DNA of 64,000 nt, taken from contig NZ_JAVRHZ010000002.1 in the NCBI RefSeq assembly GCF_031846325.1, positions 1 to 64,000 on the forward strand. The letters are read 5' to 3'. This document shows positions 17,156 through 25,586 of the stretch, piece by piece. Source of the stretch: Patiriisocius_A hiemis (GTDB lineage: Bacteria; Bacteroidota; Bacteroidia; Flavobacteriales; Flavobacteriaceae). The notes below the pieces were generated by a model. The model searched no databases. It saw only the letters and a list, made by a program, of their open reading frames with translations, and was not told where the DNA came from. Numbering within the stretch: position 1 is the first letter of the stretch; each line of letters begins with the position of its first letter. The position numbers and the translations under genes were made by a program.

Positions 17156-18136
17156 TTAAACGAGATAGAAAAATGTAAATACAAATACCCAAACCAAATC
17201 GACAAAGTGCCAATAAAGTCCTACTTTTTCAACCATTTCATAGCTTCCTCTACGCTCGTATGTTCCAATAATTACATTAAAAAATATAATGATGTTTATA
17301 ACTACTCCTGAGAATACGTGAAAACCGTGAAATCCAGTTATAAAGAAAAAGAAGTCTGCAAATAGCGGTGTTCCGTATTCGTTATGTTTAAGGTTTGCAC
17401 CTTCAACAACGAGCTTCCCATCTTTTTCAATTTTAGCTATGGATTCTTCTCTAGATAAAACAGTAGGCTCACCGTTTTCATCTAAATATTGAGTACGTAT
17501 CAATAAATCATCATTAGCTAAGAAACCAGCTTTAACTTCTTCAAAATTATAAGTGGTTTGTGTTCCGTCTGCATCATACCAAATACCATCTCCTTCTTTA
17601 TGCATTTCTCTCGTTGAAGGAATTTCAACTGCAAATTCTGAAATTGCAACTCGCTCTCCATTGTTGTCTAAGAACTGAAGTATTTTTCCTCCTTTTGTCT
17701 CTACTGCTCCATAATCCCCTTTGATAAAAGTTGCCCACTCCCATGCTTGAGAACCAACAAATATTGCTCCACCAATAATGGTAAAAAACATATACCAAAT
17801 TACTTTTTGTTTCTGCATTTTGTGACCTGCATCAACAGCAAGTACCATTGTTACAGATGAGAAAATAAGCACAAGTGTCATAAATGCCACGTAGTACATT
17901 GGAGCAGGTACTCCATGTAAGAAAGGAACGTGGGTAAACACTTCATCGGCTATTGGCCAAGCATCAATAAACTTAAATCTTGAAAATCCGTAAGCGGCAA
18001 TAAAACCTGAAAAAGTTAAAGCATCAGAAACGATGAAAAACCACATCATCATTTTACCATAACTGGCTCTAAGTGGTTGGTTACCTCCACCCCAGGTTTT
18101 TCCTTCGGTACCTGTTTTAGCAACAGTTGCTTCCAT
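17156..18136 (-). CDS. Cytochrome c oxidase subunit III with long hydrophilic insert
   Basis: This 326-residue protein has the helices of heme-copper oxidase subunit III ('MMMWFFIVSDALTFSGFIAAYGF', 'GFHGFHVFSGVVINI', 'YWHFVDLVWVFVFTFFYLV'). Between the fourth and fifth membrane segments there is a hydrophilic insert of about 100 residues (roughly 128-235) rich in Glu, Asp and Lys. Without it the protein would have a normal length. Such inserts occur in Bacteroidota homologues and probably lie on one face of the membrane. It follows a second, shorter subunit III gene. A -7 element is present upstream. Confidence 0.92.
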   Translation of the reverse strand: MEATVAKTGTEGKTWGGGNQPLRASYGKMMMWFFIVSDALTFSGFIAAYGFSRFKFIDAWPIADEVFTHVPFLHGVPAPMYYVAFMTLVLIFSSVTMVLAVDAGHKMQKQKVIWYMFFTIIGGAIFVGSQAWEWATFIKGDYGAVETKGGKILQFLDNNGERVAISEFAVEIPSTREMHKEGDGIWYDADGTQTTYNFEEVKAGFLANDDLLIRTQYLDENGEPTVLSREESIAKIEKDGKLVVEGANLKHNEYGTPLFADFFFFITGFHGFHVFSGVVINIIIFFNVIIGTYERRGSYEMVEKVGLYWHFVDLVWVFVFTFFYLV

Positions 18137-18163
18137 AGAAATTATTTGGTGTTAAATAAAGCA

Positions 18164-18171
18164 CAAAAATA
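18164..18171 (-). promoter_or_regulatory. -7 promoter element before the larger subunit III gene
   Basis: The minus strand reads TATTTTTG, a match to TAnnTTTG, 28 bases before the ATG at 18136. No TTG was found at the usual -33 distance. The 135-base gap between the two subunit III genes supports an internal promoter. Confidence 0.45.
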
Positions 18172-18271
18172 GGTATAATTTTTATCTCACGAAACATGAT
18201 TTATTAATTTATACTAATCCTTAATAATTAGTGCTATATGTTGTTTATAGAACTCACTAGAAAACAATAAT

Positions 18272-18889
18272 TTACCTTACAAAATAAAAAAACAAGAAGA
18301 GGTATATCCATAAGATATCTACAAAATGCCAAAATGTTGCAGCTAATTCCACTCCTAGTATTTTACCGTTAATATATTTTCCTTTAGCATGATTATAAAT
18401 CACAACTAATAAACAAATTAATCCAACCAGAATATGAGCTAAGTGCATAAGAACAACCAAGTAAATAAAAGAGGTTGTTATTGAACTCTCACTTCCTGTA
18501 AAGTAGTATCCGTTTTCTATAATTTGACTAAAGCCAATAAATTGTAATACAACAAAACCTACTCCTAAAATAAAAGTGGATACTAATAAAGCCATCCCGT
18601 TTTTGTTGTTTCCATTTAGGATTGCTTTTTTAGCAAAATGTACTGTCACACTACTTAATAAAATTGCAACAAGGCTAATGTAAAACGCTTGAGGTATTTG
18701 AAAATCTGTTAACCAATCTTTACGTTCGCTACTTACAACATAGGCACTAGTTAGTCCAGCAAAACTCATTGACAAGCTAATAATACCAAACCAAAGCATC
18801 ATTTTTTTAGCTCTTCTAGATTGATTTTCTTCAAAAAGCGCTTGTTCTTCTTGCTTTTTTATTTCTTCATTATTTTGTGAATCCATCAT
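18272..18889 (-). CDS. Cytochrome c oxidase subunit III family protein (short form)
   Basis: This 205-residue membrane protein has five predicted helices and the subunit III signature near the end ('ELAATFWHFVDILWIYLFLFFYFV'). The N-terminus is hydrophilic ('NNEEIKKQEEQALFEENQSRRAKK'-type, about 27 residues). It starts at ATG 18889 (a second ATG follows at once) and overlaps the ctaB stop by four bases (ATGA), so the two are translationally coupled. It differs from its longer neighbour by lacking the big insert, so the locus has two non-identical subunit III genes. Confidence 0.9.
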   Translation of the reverse strand: MMDSQNNEEIKKQEEQALFEENQSRRAKKMMLWFGIISLSMSFAGLTSAYVVSSERKDWLTDFQIPQAFYISLVAILLSSVTVHFAKKAILNGNNKNGMALLVSTFILGVGFVVLQFIGFSQIIENGYYFTGSESSITTSFIYLVVLMHLAHILVGLICLLVVIYNHAKGKYINGKILGVELAATFWHFVDILWIYLFLFFYFVR

Positions 18890-19788
18890 CGTATAAATTT
18901 ATCTAGAACATAAATAATTTGCAGTAAAGTAATATAACTTACACTTACTAACATTAGCTGTTTTGCTGCTTTATCTGTTTGATTTTTATACAGTTTTACT
19001 GCAAATGTTATAAACCAAATTCCCAGACCTCCAATTAATATAGCAGCAACAGGAGATAGGTATAGCGCTCCAGTAAAGCCAAATGCGGGAATTAAAGAAG
19101 CTAATACAGTCCAAACAGAGTACAAAACTGCCTGTATAGCGGTCCCCTTATTTTTTTTTCCGTTGGGTAACATAAAGAAGCCTCCTTTCTTATAATCTTC
19201 AAAAAGAAACCACCCTATTGCCCAAAAGTGAGGGAATTGCCAAAAAAACTGAATCATAAACAAAGTTCCTGGCTCTATTCCAAAATCGTTAGTTGCAGCA
19301 ACCCATCCTAACATAAAGGGTATTGCACCCGGAAAAGCACCTACAAATACAGACAAAGGTGTTTTTGTTTTGAGAGGTGTATATGCAGCTACATATAGTA
19401 TAATTGAAATTGCCCCAAACATAGCCGTTTGAGGGTTTATAATGTACAATGAAATAAGACCAAGACTAGTTAGTATTATTCCATAAAAAAGGGCAAGATT
19501 ATTACTTATAGCACCTGCTGGAAGTGGCCTGTTTTTTGTTCTGTCCATTAAAGCATCTAAATCTTTTTCAATAATTTGATTGAAGATATTAGAAGCTCCT
19601 ACCATACAGTAACCACCAAAACATAAGAGAAGGAAAACTGTAATATTAAAGCTTATGGCTTCATTAACACCTAATAAATATCCAGCTACAGAAGAAAAGA
19701 CAACACTTATTGAAAGCCTAAACTTTGTAATTTCTAAAAAATTACGAAGAAAACCTTTATTTATTTTTTTTGTTTCTACTGTTTTCAA
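18886..19788 (-). CDS. ctaB: Protoheme IX farnesyltransferase (heme O synthase)
   Basis: This 300-residue inner-membrane enzyme of the UbiA superfamily transfers a farnesyl group to heme b, giving heme O, the precursor of heme A in oxidases. Nine membrane helices are predicted. The two Asp-rich motifs are visible: 'NQIIEKDLDALMDRTKNRPL' (about residues 70-90) and the second around 'EDYKKGGFFMLPN' (about 197-209). It is the first gene of the oxidase accessory cluster and has a well-formed promoter upstream. Confidence 0.95.
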   Translation of the reverse strand: MKTVETKKINKGFLRNFLEITKFRLSISVVFSSVAGYLLGVNEAISFNITVFLLLCFGGYCMVGASNIFNQIIEKDLDALMDRTKNRPLPAGAISNNLALFYGIILTSLGLISLYIINPQTAMFGAISIILYVAAYTPLKTKTPLSVFVGAFPGAIPFMLGWVAATNDFGIEPGTLFMIQFFWQFPHFWAIGWFLFEDYKKGGFFMLPNGKKNKGTAIQAVLYSVWTVLASLIPAFGFTGALYLSPVAAILIGGLGIWFITFAVKLYKNQTDKAAKQLMLVSVSYITLLQIIYVLDKFIR

Positions 19789-19836
19789 CTTATAGTTTTA
19801 AAAAAACCTACTTTAGATTTCTCTTATTTAGGATTG

Positions 19837-19868
19837 CAAAGATACTGTACACTATAGTTTTATCACAA
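19837..19868 (-). promoter_or_regulatory. Promoter of ctaB
   Basis: On the minus strand TTG (19868-19866), a 21-base spacer and TATCTTTG (19844-19837) form a complete Bacteroidota promoter. The predicted transcription start near 19830 gives a leader of about 42 bases. Confidence 0.7.
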
Positions 19869-19943
19869 TATATATTTGAGTTTATTGTTTAATAATGTAG
19901 TAATATTTAGTATTTTTCGAACTTTAAAATTAAAACACATATT

Positions 19944-20906
19944 ATGCGATTATCATTACTAATTATAGGGATGCTTTTAGTTCCATTTTTTGGCTTATCT
20001 CAAGATAAAACCAAAAAAGAAAAAGAAATAAATATTAAGCTTAGACCAGTAAACAAAAACACCTACTATCTAGAAGGGAAAGGCGGGAACATAGGTATGC
20101 ATTTAGGAGAGAATGAAATACTTTTAATAGACAGCCAGTTTGCAGAAATCTCCAATTCTATCCTTGAAAAAATACAAATTCTAAGTCCTAACCCAATAAA
20201 ATTTTTAATAAACACACACCACCATGGTGACCACACAGGAGGAAATGAAAATTTTAAGCAAAGTGGCGCAACTATCATTGGACACAAAAACTTAAGAGGG
20301 ACAGATACTAATGACTTAGAAAAAATGAGTGATCTTGAAAGAAAGAAAGCCAGAACTAATTTGATGCCCGTTGAAAAAATGCCTCAAATTACCTTTGATG
20401 AAGATCTTAAAATCTATTTAGGAAAAGAAGAGATATACGCTTTTCATGTATCAGAGGCACATACCAATGGTGATGTTGTAGTATATATTCCTTCTACTAA
20501 CGTAATACATACTGGAGATGTGTTTTTCAATAAAAAATACCCTTATATTGATTTGTCTAGCGGAGGAAGTGTATGGGGAGTTATAGAGGCATTAGAAGAA
20601 ATTTATATGATGTGTGATAATTCAACAAAAATCATTCCTGGTCATGGCCCTGTAGGAAACGCCAATGATTTAAGAAACACTATTATAATGCTGACAGGTT
20701 TTATGAAAAGAGTCGAGAATTCTTATTTACAAGGTAAAACCGAAGAAGAAGTAGCTAATATGGAAGAAATAACTGCTTCTTATGATAGCCGAGGATTTGG
20801 AGATGGCTATATTAATGGTGAAAAACTGCGAAGAACAATGTATAAAGAAGTAGAAAAAGAATTTCAGAAGAAGAGAAAAGAACAGCAAAAAGAAGAAAAA
20901 AAATAA
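19944..20906 (+). CDS. Exported metallo-beta-lactamase-fold hydrolase
   Basis: This 320-residue protein has a signal peptide (MRLSLLIIGMLLVPFFGLSQ) and an MBL fold. The metal-binding motif HxHxDH is at residues 92-97 ('NTHHHGDHTGGN'). Further ligands are expected in 'AHTNGDVVVYIP', the Asp in 'VIHTGDVFFN' and the His in 'IIPGHGPVG'. It should be a periplasmic, probably dizinc, hydrolase. It resembles class B beta-lactamase relatives of the quinoprotein-relay/cyclase group more than classical resistance enzymes, so antibiotic hydrolysis should not be assumed. The C-terminus is Lys/Glu-rich. It is divergent from ctaB and convergent with the RemB-like gene. Confidence 0.88.
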   Translation: MRLSLLIIGMLLVPFFGLSQDKTKKEKEINIKLRPVNKNTYYLEGKGGNIGMHLGENEILLIDSQFAEISNSILEKIQILSPNPIKFLINTHHHGDHTGGNENFKQSGATIIGHKNLRGTDTNDLEKMSDLERKKARTNLMPVEKMPQITFDEDLKIYLGKEEIYAFHVSEAHTNGDVVVYIPSTNVIHTGDVFFNKKYPYIDLSSGGSVWGVIEALEEIYMMCDNSTKIIPGHGPVGNANDLRNTIIMLTGFMKRVENSYLQGKTEEEVANMEEITASYDSRGFGDGYINGEKLRRTMYKEVEKEFQKKRKEQQKEEKK

Positions 20907-20922
20907 GCTAGGGCTTCTAGCT
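20897..20922 (-). terminator. Short terminator after the RemB-like gene
   Basis: A six-base stem (AGCTAG 20906-20911 with CTAGCT 20917-20922) is followed on the minus strand by TATTTTTTTTC, which lies in the 3' end of the converging hydrolase gene. The stem is short, so confidence is moderate. Confidence 0.5.
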
Positions 20923-20923
20923 C

Positions 20924-23026
20924 TTAAAAATCATAATACCAATTAAATAAATCTGTTCTAATTCCAAAATTTACCCAAGTTGTATTGTTCTTAAATACAT
21001 CTTGGGTATTTTCATTAGGAGAAAAATTTCTAAAAATCACACTACCATATACTTTTAAATTTGTTGCTGGGTTTAATAAATAACCTCCTAGTATTTCTGT
21101 ATGAAAAAAGTCTGTAGTGTTTCCCTGCGTAATTTCATTTCCTAAATCTGATATCCTGTTATCCTCTGTCCCATAAATACTGCTACCATAGTAAAAAGAA
21201 TCTTCTGTAGTATTAAACTCAAAACCTCTTTTAGCATAAACCACCTTAGCATCTCCAAAAATCCTTCCATTTTGGTATCTAGCAACACCTACAAACTCGT
21301 AAAAGTTTGCTCCAAGCGTGTGGGCCAAAGATTGATTGTTATGACCATAATTTAAGACTATAGTATTATGAGAATAAGTATAAGGGCGTACTCTATTATA
21401 CTCACCCTGTAAAAATAGGCCTTGTACTCCAAATGCATCATAATATTTAACTCCTATTTGATGTGCTATTTTATTTTTAAAACTCCCTTCTCCTCCAAAA
21501 ATATCACCAGATGAGAATTCATCAATCATTAATTGCGCATAGGCATTTACTCTATCTGTAAATTTATATTTTGCACTTAACCCTATTAACGCATTTCCTC
21601 CTCTAGACCCTGTTGAAAACTCTATCGCTCTGTAAAATATTACAGGGTTTAGATAATTAAAATCAAAACCTCTATCATTATCATTTTGCCAAATAACAGA
21701 CTCAAAGAATCCTAGATTTAAACGTTTGGTCACATTATAACTCAAATAATGACTAGCAACATATTTTGTTCTGAAAGATCCGTCTGCTGTAACCTCTGGT
21801 CTTACATCTCTTAAAGACATCCATGTATTTGTATACTTTAATTTCCAGAACGTTGTATTGAGTTTGAAGAATGGATATGGACTTGCATTATCACTTAGTA
21901 AAAGTGAGCGGTACCCATCACCAATAAAATTTTTACCATGCCCTAATTGAATGTTAATCCATTTTGATGGAGAGTATGAAATATGTCCTTCGGCAATGGG
22001 GTAATCATATGAGTCTGTTCTAAAATCCTTAGCAATTCCCTGTCCAGGAATAATAGCTGGATTCCCTCCATCTGGTTTTCTTGCTTCAGCAAACCGGTTA
22101 AAGTAATCTGCAAACCTTCCTTGACTTTCTCTTACAACAGCAAAAAAATTGAAGTTTTTACCTAAACCCCCTTGTGCGTATACTAGCCTTGTATTATTAT
22201 AAGTGTCTATTTCTTGATCAAAATCTTTACCCACTTGTAAATCAACTCCAGGGTCTAACGTAATCCAGTAGTCTTCACCCTTAATTGTTACCATGTGCTC
22301 GTCCCAGAACTTTCTTCCAAACCATGATTCTTTGTTTTTTAAAAGCTTTGCATTTTCTGCTTCAAAGTTGTAGTATTTATTTACTTCACTATAAATAAAT
22401 GGTTTTTGAGCGGTATGATTATTTTGACCAACCCTATTTAATGCGGGATCAAACAAACTATAATTATGATGTGAAAGCGGAATATTTATAACACTTGTGT
22501 ACTCCTCATTTTCATAAGCAAGATTAGTTATTTCATCATATTCTTGCTTTAAAGATGTTATTTCTTCTCTAGTAGTAATATTGTTTTTACTTACGCCCTC
22601 TTTAACAGTATTATTTACTGGCTCTTGCAAAGGAATAGCAATAGTAAATGTAAATTGCACATAAGCTGGATTTCCATTATAGGTTGCTGGTGTTATTGTT
22701 GGTAATTGTTCAAAAACACGTCTTGCTTCATCTTTTAGCTCAGTATAAACACCATCAACATAAAGAATATTAAAAACTCCTTCTTTATCAACTTCAAAGA
22801 AAACTGAAACATTTCCATTATAATTTTCTTCTGAAACTATTTCTGGGGTATTAAAGTTTTTATAAATAAATTCTTGTAATGTTTTATTGAAACAATTTTC
22901 TAATTCATTAATTTCTTTTGTTTCACATTCAGGAAAAACAGGGTATTTCTCAAAGGAGTTAGTATTGGTTTGGGCATTAATAAACACAAATGAAACTAAG
23001 AATAAAACTGAGGTAAGTAACTTCAT
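20924..23026 (-). CDS. RemB-like outer-membrane protein: TonB C-terminal-like domain plus beta-barrel
   Basis: This 700-residue protein has a signal peptide (MKLLTSVLFLVSFVFINAQ). Residues about 25-135 resemble a TonB C-terminal domain ('YPVFPECETKE...', 'VSVFFEVDKEGVFNILYV') and are related to the same domain in the two adjacent TonB genes. From about residue 200 it is a beta-barrel-like outer-membrane protein of the capsule-assembly/Wzi type, with many alternating strands and a C-terminal aromatic strand ('FGIRTDLFNWYYDF'). The layout fits the flavobacterial RemB group, proteins implicated in surface functions and gliding. I recall this from family knowledge and cannot verify it here, so the name is tentative. 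Confidence 0.75.
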   Translation of the reverse strand: MKLLTSVLFLVSFVFINAQTNTNSFEKYPVFPECETKEINELENCFNKTLQEFIYKNFNTPEIVSEENYNGNVSVFFEVDKEGVFNILYVDGVYTELKDEARRVFEQLPTITPATYNGNPAYVQFTFTIAIPLQEPVNNTVKEGVSKNNITTREEITSLKQEYDEITNLAYENEEYTSVINIPLSHHNYSLFDPALNRVGQNNHTAQKPFIYSEVNKYYNFEAENAKLLKNKESWFGRKFWDEHMVTIKGEDYWITLDPGVDLQVGKDFDQEIDTYNNTRLVYAQGGLGKNFNFFAVVRESQGRFADYFNRFAEARKPDGGNPAIIPGQGIAKDFRTDSYDYPIAEGHISYSPSKWINIQLGHGKNFIGDGYRSLLLSDNASPYPFFKLNTTFWKLKYTNTWMSLRDVRPEVTADGSFRTKYVASHYLSYNVTKRLNLGFFESVIWQNDNDRGFDFNYLNPVIFYRAIEFSTGSRGGNALIGLSAKYKFTDRVNAYAQLMIDEFSSGDIFGGEGSFKNKIAHQIGVKYYDAFGVQGLFLQGEYNRVRPYTYSHNTIVLNYGHNNQSLAHTLGANFYEFVGVARYQNGRIFGDAKVVYAKRGFEFNTTEDSFYYGSSIYGTEDNRISDLGNEITQGNTTDFFHTEILGGYLLNPATNLKVYGSVIFRNFSPNENTQDVFKNNTTWVNFGIRTDLFNWYYDF

Positions 23027-23077
23027 TTCAACAATACGATTTAAAGTTGAAAGATACTGTTTTTATAATGATTTATG

Positions 23078-23112
23078 TAAAAAAGAAAACCTGCTTTTCT
23101 AAAAGCAGGTTT
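23078..23112 (-). terminator. Terminator between the TonB and RemB-like genes
   Basis: A 12-base perfect stem (AAACCTGCTTTT 23087-23098 with 23101-23112), with a tight loop, is followed on the minus strand by CTTTTTT. It stops the upstream tonB transcript before the RemB-like gene. Confidence 0.78.
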
Positions 23113-23126
23113 ATAAATTTCTTCTT

Positions 23127-23927
23127 TTAAAGTTTAAAAGCAATAGGTATCATATATACTACATCTACCGTTTTACTTCCTTGTCTTCCGGGCTCCATTA
23201 GAGGGAGCTTATTAATTACTCGTTCTGCTTCTTTTTCTAGTCCTCTATATTGCGCTCGAGTTTCTATATCTTTAACAGCACCATTATCTCCAATAGTAAA
23301 TTTTACATAAATTTTATGTGTTTTACCACTTTCTAAGTAATCAAAATTATCTGTATCAAACTTTTTACTTACAAAGCTCCCTATTTTTGAAGACATACAT
23401 TGTATTTTTTCTTCTCTTGTAGGCTGCGATTCACATCCAGGAAAAATAGGAACTTGTTCTACTCCAATTATGTTTGCAGGACCTGAAGGCTCTACTGGTT
23501 TTGTAGTAGTTGGAGGTGCATCATCAACAACTGGATTATTTGTAGGTGTATCTGTAGGCTCAACTGGTGTATCATCAATTGTAGCCGTATTATCATCTAC
23601 TTTTACCACATCTGTGATTTTTTTTTGAGGAGTAGGTTGTTTTTTAACAACCTTCTTTTTGGGAGCTACAATCTTAACCTTGGGTTGTTCTAAAGTAACA
23701 GGACCCATAGTAATCTCTGGTTCTAAAAAAATAGGTTCTTCTACATTAATTATTGTTTCTTTAATCTTAAAAGACATGTTTACTACTCCAAAAACAAGCA
23801 ATAAACTAACAATAATACCTACTTGAAAATAACGTACTGAGTTCCATTTTATATTAATGTTCTTTTTATCTAATCTCTTAGATACAAACGGCTTTTTTTG
23901 GTTGGCGTTGTGGTCTAGTGATTTCAT
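23127..23927 (-). CDS. Energy transducer TonB (first of two in tandem)
   Basis: This 266-residue protein should couple the proton-motive force, through ExbB/ExbD, to TonB-dependent receptors. It has a basic cytoplasmic N-terminus, one membrane helix (about residues 33-50), a long periplasmic linker rich in Pro, Thr, Val and Lys (about 65-150, 'PKVKIVAPKKKVVKKQPTPQ'), and a C-terminal TonB domain (about 155-266) starting 'VPIFPGCESQP' with a second Cys in 'IQCMSSKI'. The pair of cysteines is shared with its neighbour. No exbB or exbD is nearby. Confidence 0.9.
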   Translation of the reverse strand: MKSLDHNANQKKPFVSKRLDKKNINIKWNSVRYFQVGIIVSLLLVFGVVNMSFKIKETIINVEEPIFLEPEITMGPVTLEQPKVKIVAPKKKVVKKQPTPQKKITDVVKVDDNTATIDDTPVEPTDTPTNNPVVDDAPPTTTKPVEPSGPANIIGVEQVPIFPGCESQPTREEKIQCMSSKIGSFVSKKFDTDNFDYLESGKTHKIYVKFTIGDNGAVKDIETRAQYRGLEKEAERVINKLPLMEPGRQGSKTVDVVYMIPIAFKL

Positions 23928-23983
23928 AATAAAAAAATTTAAACGATTAATAGTATAAAAACAGTTGCAAGTGTTATGCCAAA

Positions 23984-24015
23984 AAAAAGACCTCCTAAAT
24001 TTAGGAGGTCTTTTT
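23984..24015. terminator. Perfect-palindrome terminator between the two tonB genes
   Basis: A 32-base perfect palindrome (half site AAAAAGACCTCCTAAA) carries A and T runs at its ends, so it can act on either strand. It lies 26 bases after the stop of the upstream TonB gene. Confidence 0.8.
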
Positions 24016-24041
24016 ACTATACTTTATATACTAACTCTACA

Positions 24042-24764
24042 TTAGTTTTCTACTTGGAATAGGATTGGTAACGCATACAGTACACCAACTGGCTTACCAC
24101 GTTGCTTACCAGGCTGCATTTTAGGCAATGCTTTTACAACATCTACAGCTTCTTTTTCTAGTCTAGGGTGTGGAGCACGAGCTCTTACACCAACAACGTT
24201 TCCGTTTTTATCAATTTTAAACTGAACTGAAATACGCTGTCTTCCTTCTAGTCCTAAGTCACTTGCTAGGTCTGTATCAAATTTTCTTTGTACAAACTTT
24301 TGAATTTTCTCAGACATACATTTTTTCTTTGCATTGTTTCCGCTCTCCTTTTCACAACCAGGATAGATTGGAACGTTTTCAATTACCGCGAAAGGTACAT
24401 CTGCAATTACTTCTTCTTCTACTTCTTCAATTTCTTCTACCTCAACAATTTCTTCTTCAGCATTTGTCTCTGTAGATTCTATAATGGTTTCTTCAACTTC
24501 TTCTTCATCTTCTACAACCTCAATAACTTCTGGAGCTGGTGGTGGTGGTGGTGGAGGTGGTGGTGGTGTTAATTGTTGTGTTACTGGAACTTCTTCTTCC
24601 AGCTCATCACCTACATCAAGCATCCCTGCGTCAAGGTCACTTTTGTCATAACTTTTGTACTCAATACCTTGCCAAGCTACTAATAGCATGAAAGCCATAC
24701 CTAGTTGAAAGAAAATCAACAGTCTATGTCTTAAATCTGCTTTTGGGTTTTTTTTGTTTTCCAT
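24042..24764 (-). CDS. Energy transducer TonB with poly-proline and acidic linker
   Basis: This 240-residue TonB protein has one membrane helix (about residues 15-32), a run of ten prolines (about 68-79), a very acidic Glu/Val-rich stretch (about 83-125), and a C-terminal TonB domain beginning 'VPIYPGCEKES' with a second Cys in 'KKKCMSEKI'. The linker should span the periplasm. Its C-terminal domain closely resembles that of the next TonB gene ('FVxxKFDTD', 'LEKEAxxVxxxLPxMxPG'), showing a tandem duplication with quite different linkers. Confidence 0.92.
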   Translation of the reverse strand: MENKKNPKADLRHRLLIFFQLGMAFMLLVAWQGIEYKSYDKSDLDAGMLDVGDELEEEVPVTQQLTPPPPPPPPPPAPEVIEVVEDEEEVEETIIESTETNAEEEIVEVEEIEEVEEEVIADVPFAVIENVPIYPGCEKESGNNAKKKCMSEKIQKFVQRKFDTDLASDLGLEGRQRISVQFKIDKNGNVVGVRARAPHPRLEKEAVDVVKALPKMQPGKQRGKPVGVLYALPILFQVEN

Positions 24765-24832
24765 AATAGAATATTTAAAGTGTTGCTAAAATATATATTT
24801 TCTTACTTAATAAAAAGAAAATTTATACAATC

Positions 24833-25216
24833 TCAGGAAATCTTTTTAGAAATCGTAAAAAAGAGTATTACTCCTATTAACATACCAAAACTATTTGCTA
24901 GTACATCAAACACATCAGCCTGTCTAGAAGTTGTAATACTACTTTGCAAAGCTTCAATAATTATGCCATATAAAAATATTGTTCCTAATATATAGCACCA
25001 AGTTTTGAGATTAAGTTTATTTCTGAAAAAAAGTAACCATAAAAAAACAAGCATTACATATATTAATACATGTAATGCTTTATCAAAATTTTTTATATCA
25101 ATAGGCTTTTCTTCTATTGAAGGTAATAAGAATGCAACTGTAATTACAATAGTATATGCAATGGCAGTTATGAGGAGTCTTTTAGGCGCCAACAAGCTCT
25201 TTATATCCAGCATCAT
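24833..25216 (-). CDS. VanZ-like family membrane protein
   Basis: This 127-residue membrane protein has about four helices and VanZ-like features ('DKALHVLIYVMLVFLWLLFF', 'IEALQSSITTSRQADVFDVLANSFGMLIGV'). The family includes the teicoplanin-resistance accessory protein VanZ, but these small chromosomal copies have no proven function. The frame with ATG 25216 or 25213 overlaps the end of gcvH by about 32-35 bases; a TTG near 25192 would shorten the overlap. The ruvA-sprA-gcvH-vanZ order points to a shared transcript. Confidence 0.8.
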   Translation of the reverse strand: MMLDIKSLLAPKRLLITAIAYTIVITVAFLLPSIEEKPIDIKNFDKALHVLIYVMLVFLWLLFFRNKLNLKTWCYILGTIFLYGIIIEALQSSITTSRQADVFDVLANSFGMLIGVILFFTISKKIS

Positions 25217-25562
25217 CTAATAACTCCGAAATTTCATCTTGATTAGACATTTTAATCTTTATCATCCAGCCTTCTCCATAGGGGTCAGAGTTTACTTTTT
25301 CTGGCTCAGATTCAAGACTATCGTTAAATTCTATAATCTCACCGCTAAGGGGTAAAAACAAATCTGAAACTGTTTTTACAGCTTCAACTGTGCCAAAAAC
25401 TTCATCTTTATCTAAAGTTTCGTCTAAAGTTTCAACTTCTACATATACAATATCACCAAGCTCTCCTTGTGCAAAATCTGTGATACCAACTGTTGCTACA
25501 TCTCCGTCGATTGCAACCCATTCATGGTCTTTTGTATATTTTAGGTTTGATGGAATATTCAT
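25182..25562 (-). CDS. gcvH: Glycine cleavage system H protein
   Basis: This 126-residue lipoyl carrier shuttles the aminomethyl group between the P, T and L proteins of glycine cleavage. The lipoylated lysine is Lys63 in 'VEAVKTVSDLFLPLSGE', and the start 'LKYTKDHEWVAIDGDVATVGIT' is highly typical. Length is standard. It follows sprA by 24 bases. The P and T genes are not nearby, which is common in this group. Confidence 0.97.
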   Translation of the reverse strand: MNIPSNLKYTKDHEWVAIDGDVATVGITDFAQGELGDIVYVEVETLDETLDKDEVFGTVEAVKTVSDLFLPLSGEIIEFNDSLESEPEKVNSDPYGEGWMIKIKMSNQDEISELLDDAGYKELVGA

Positions 25563-25586
25563 AATAAATTAAGTGTTATAGTGTTT

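Noticed and set aside
19944..20906. Interpretation of the MBL-fold protein as an antibiotic resistance beta-lactamase
   Set aside because: The HxHxDH motif is shared by many hydrolases and nothing specific to carbapenemases is visible; context does not suggest resistance.
24288..24572. Plus-strand frame with a run of tryptophans opposite the tonB gene
   Set aside because: It is the antisense of the poly-proline and Glu-rich linker of TonB; the odd composition comes from that repeat and no start or promoter supports it.
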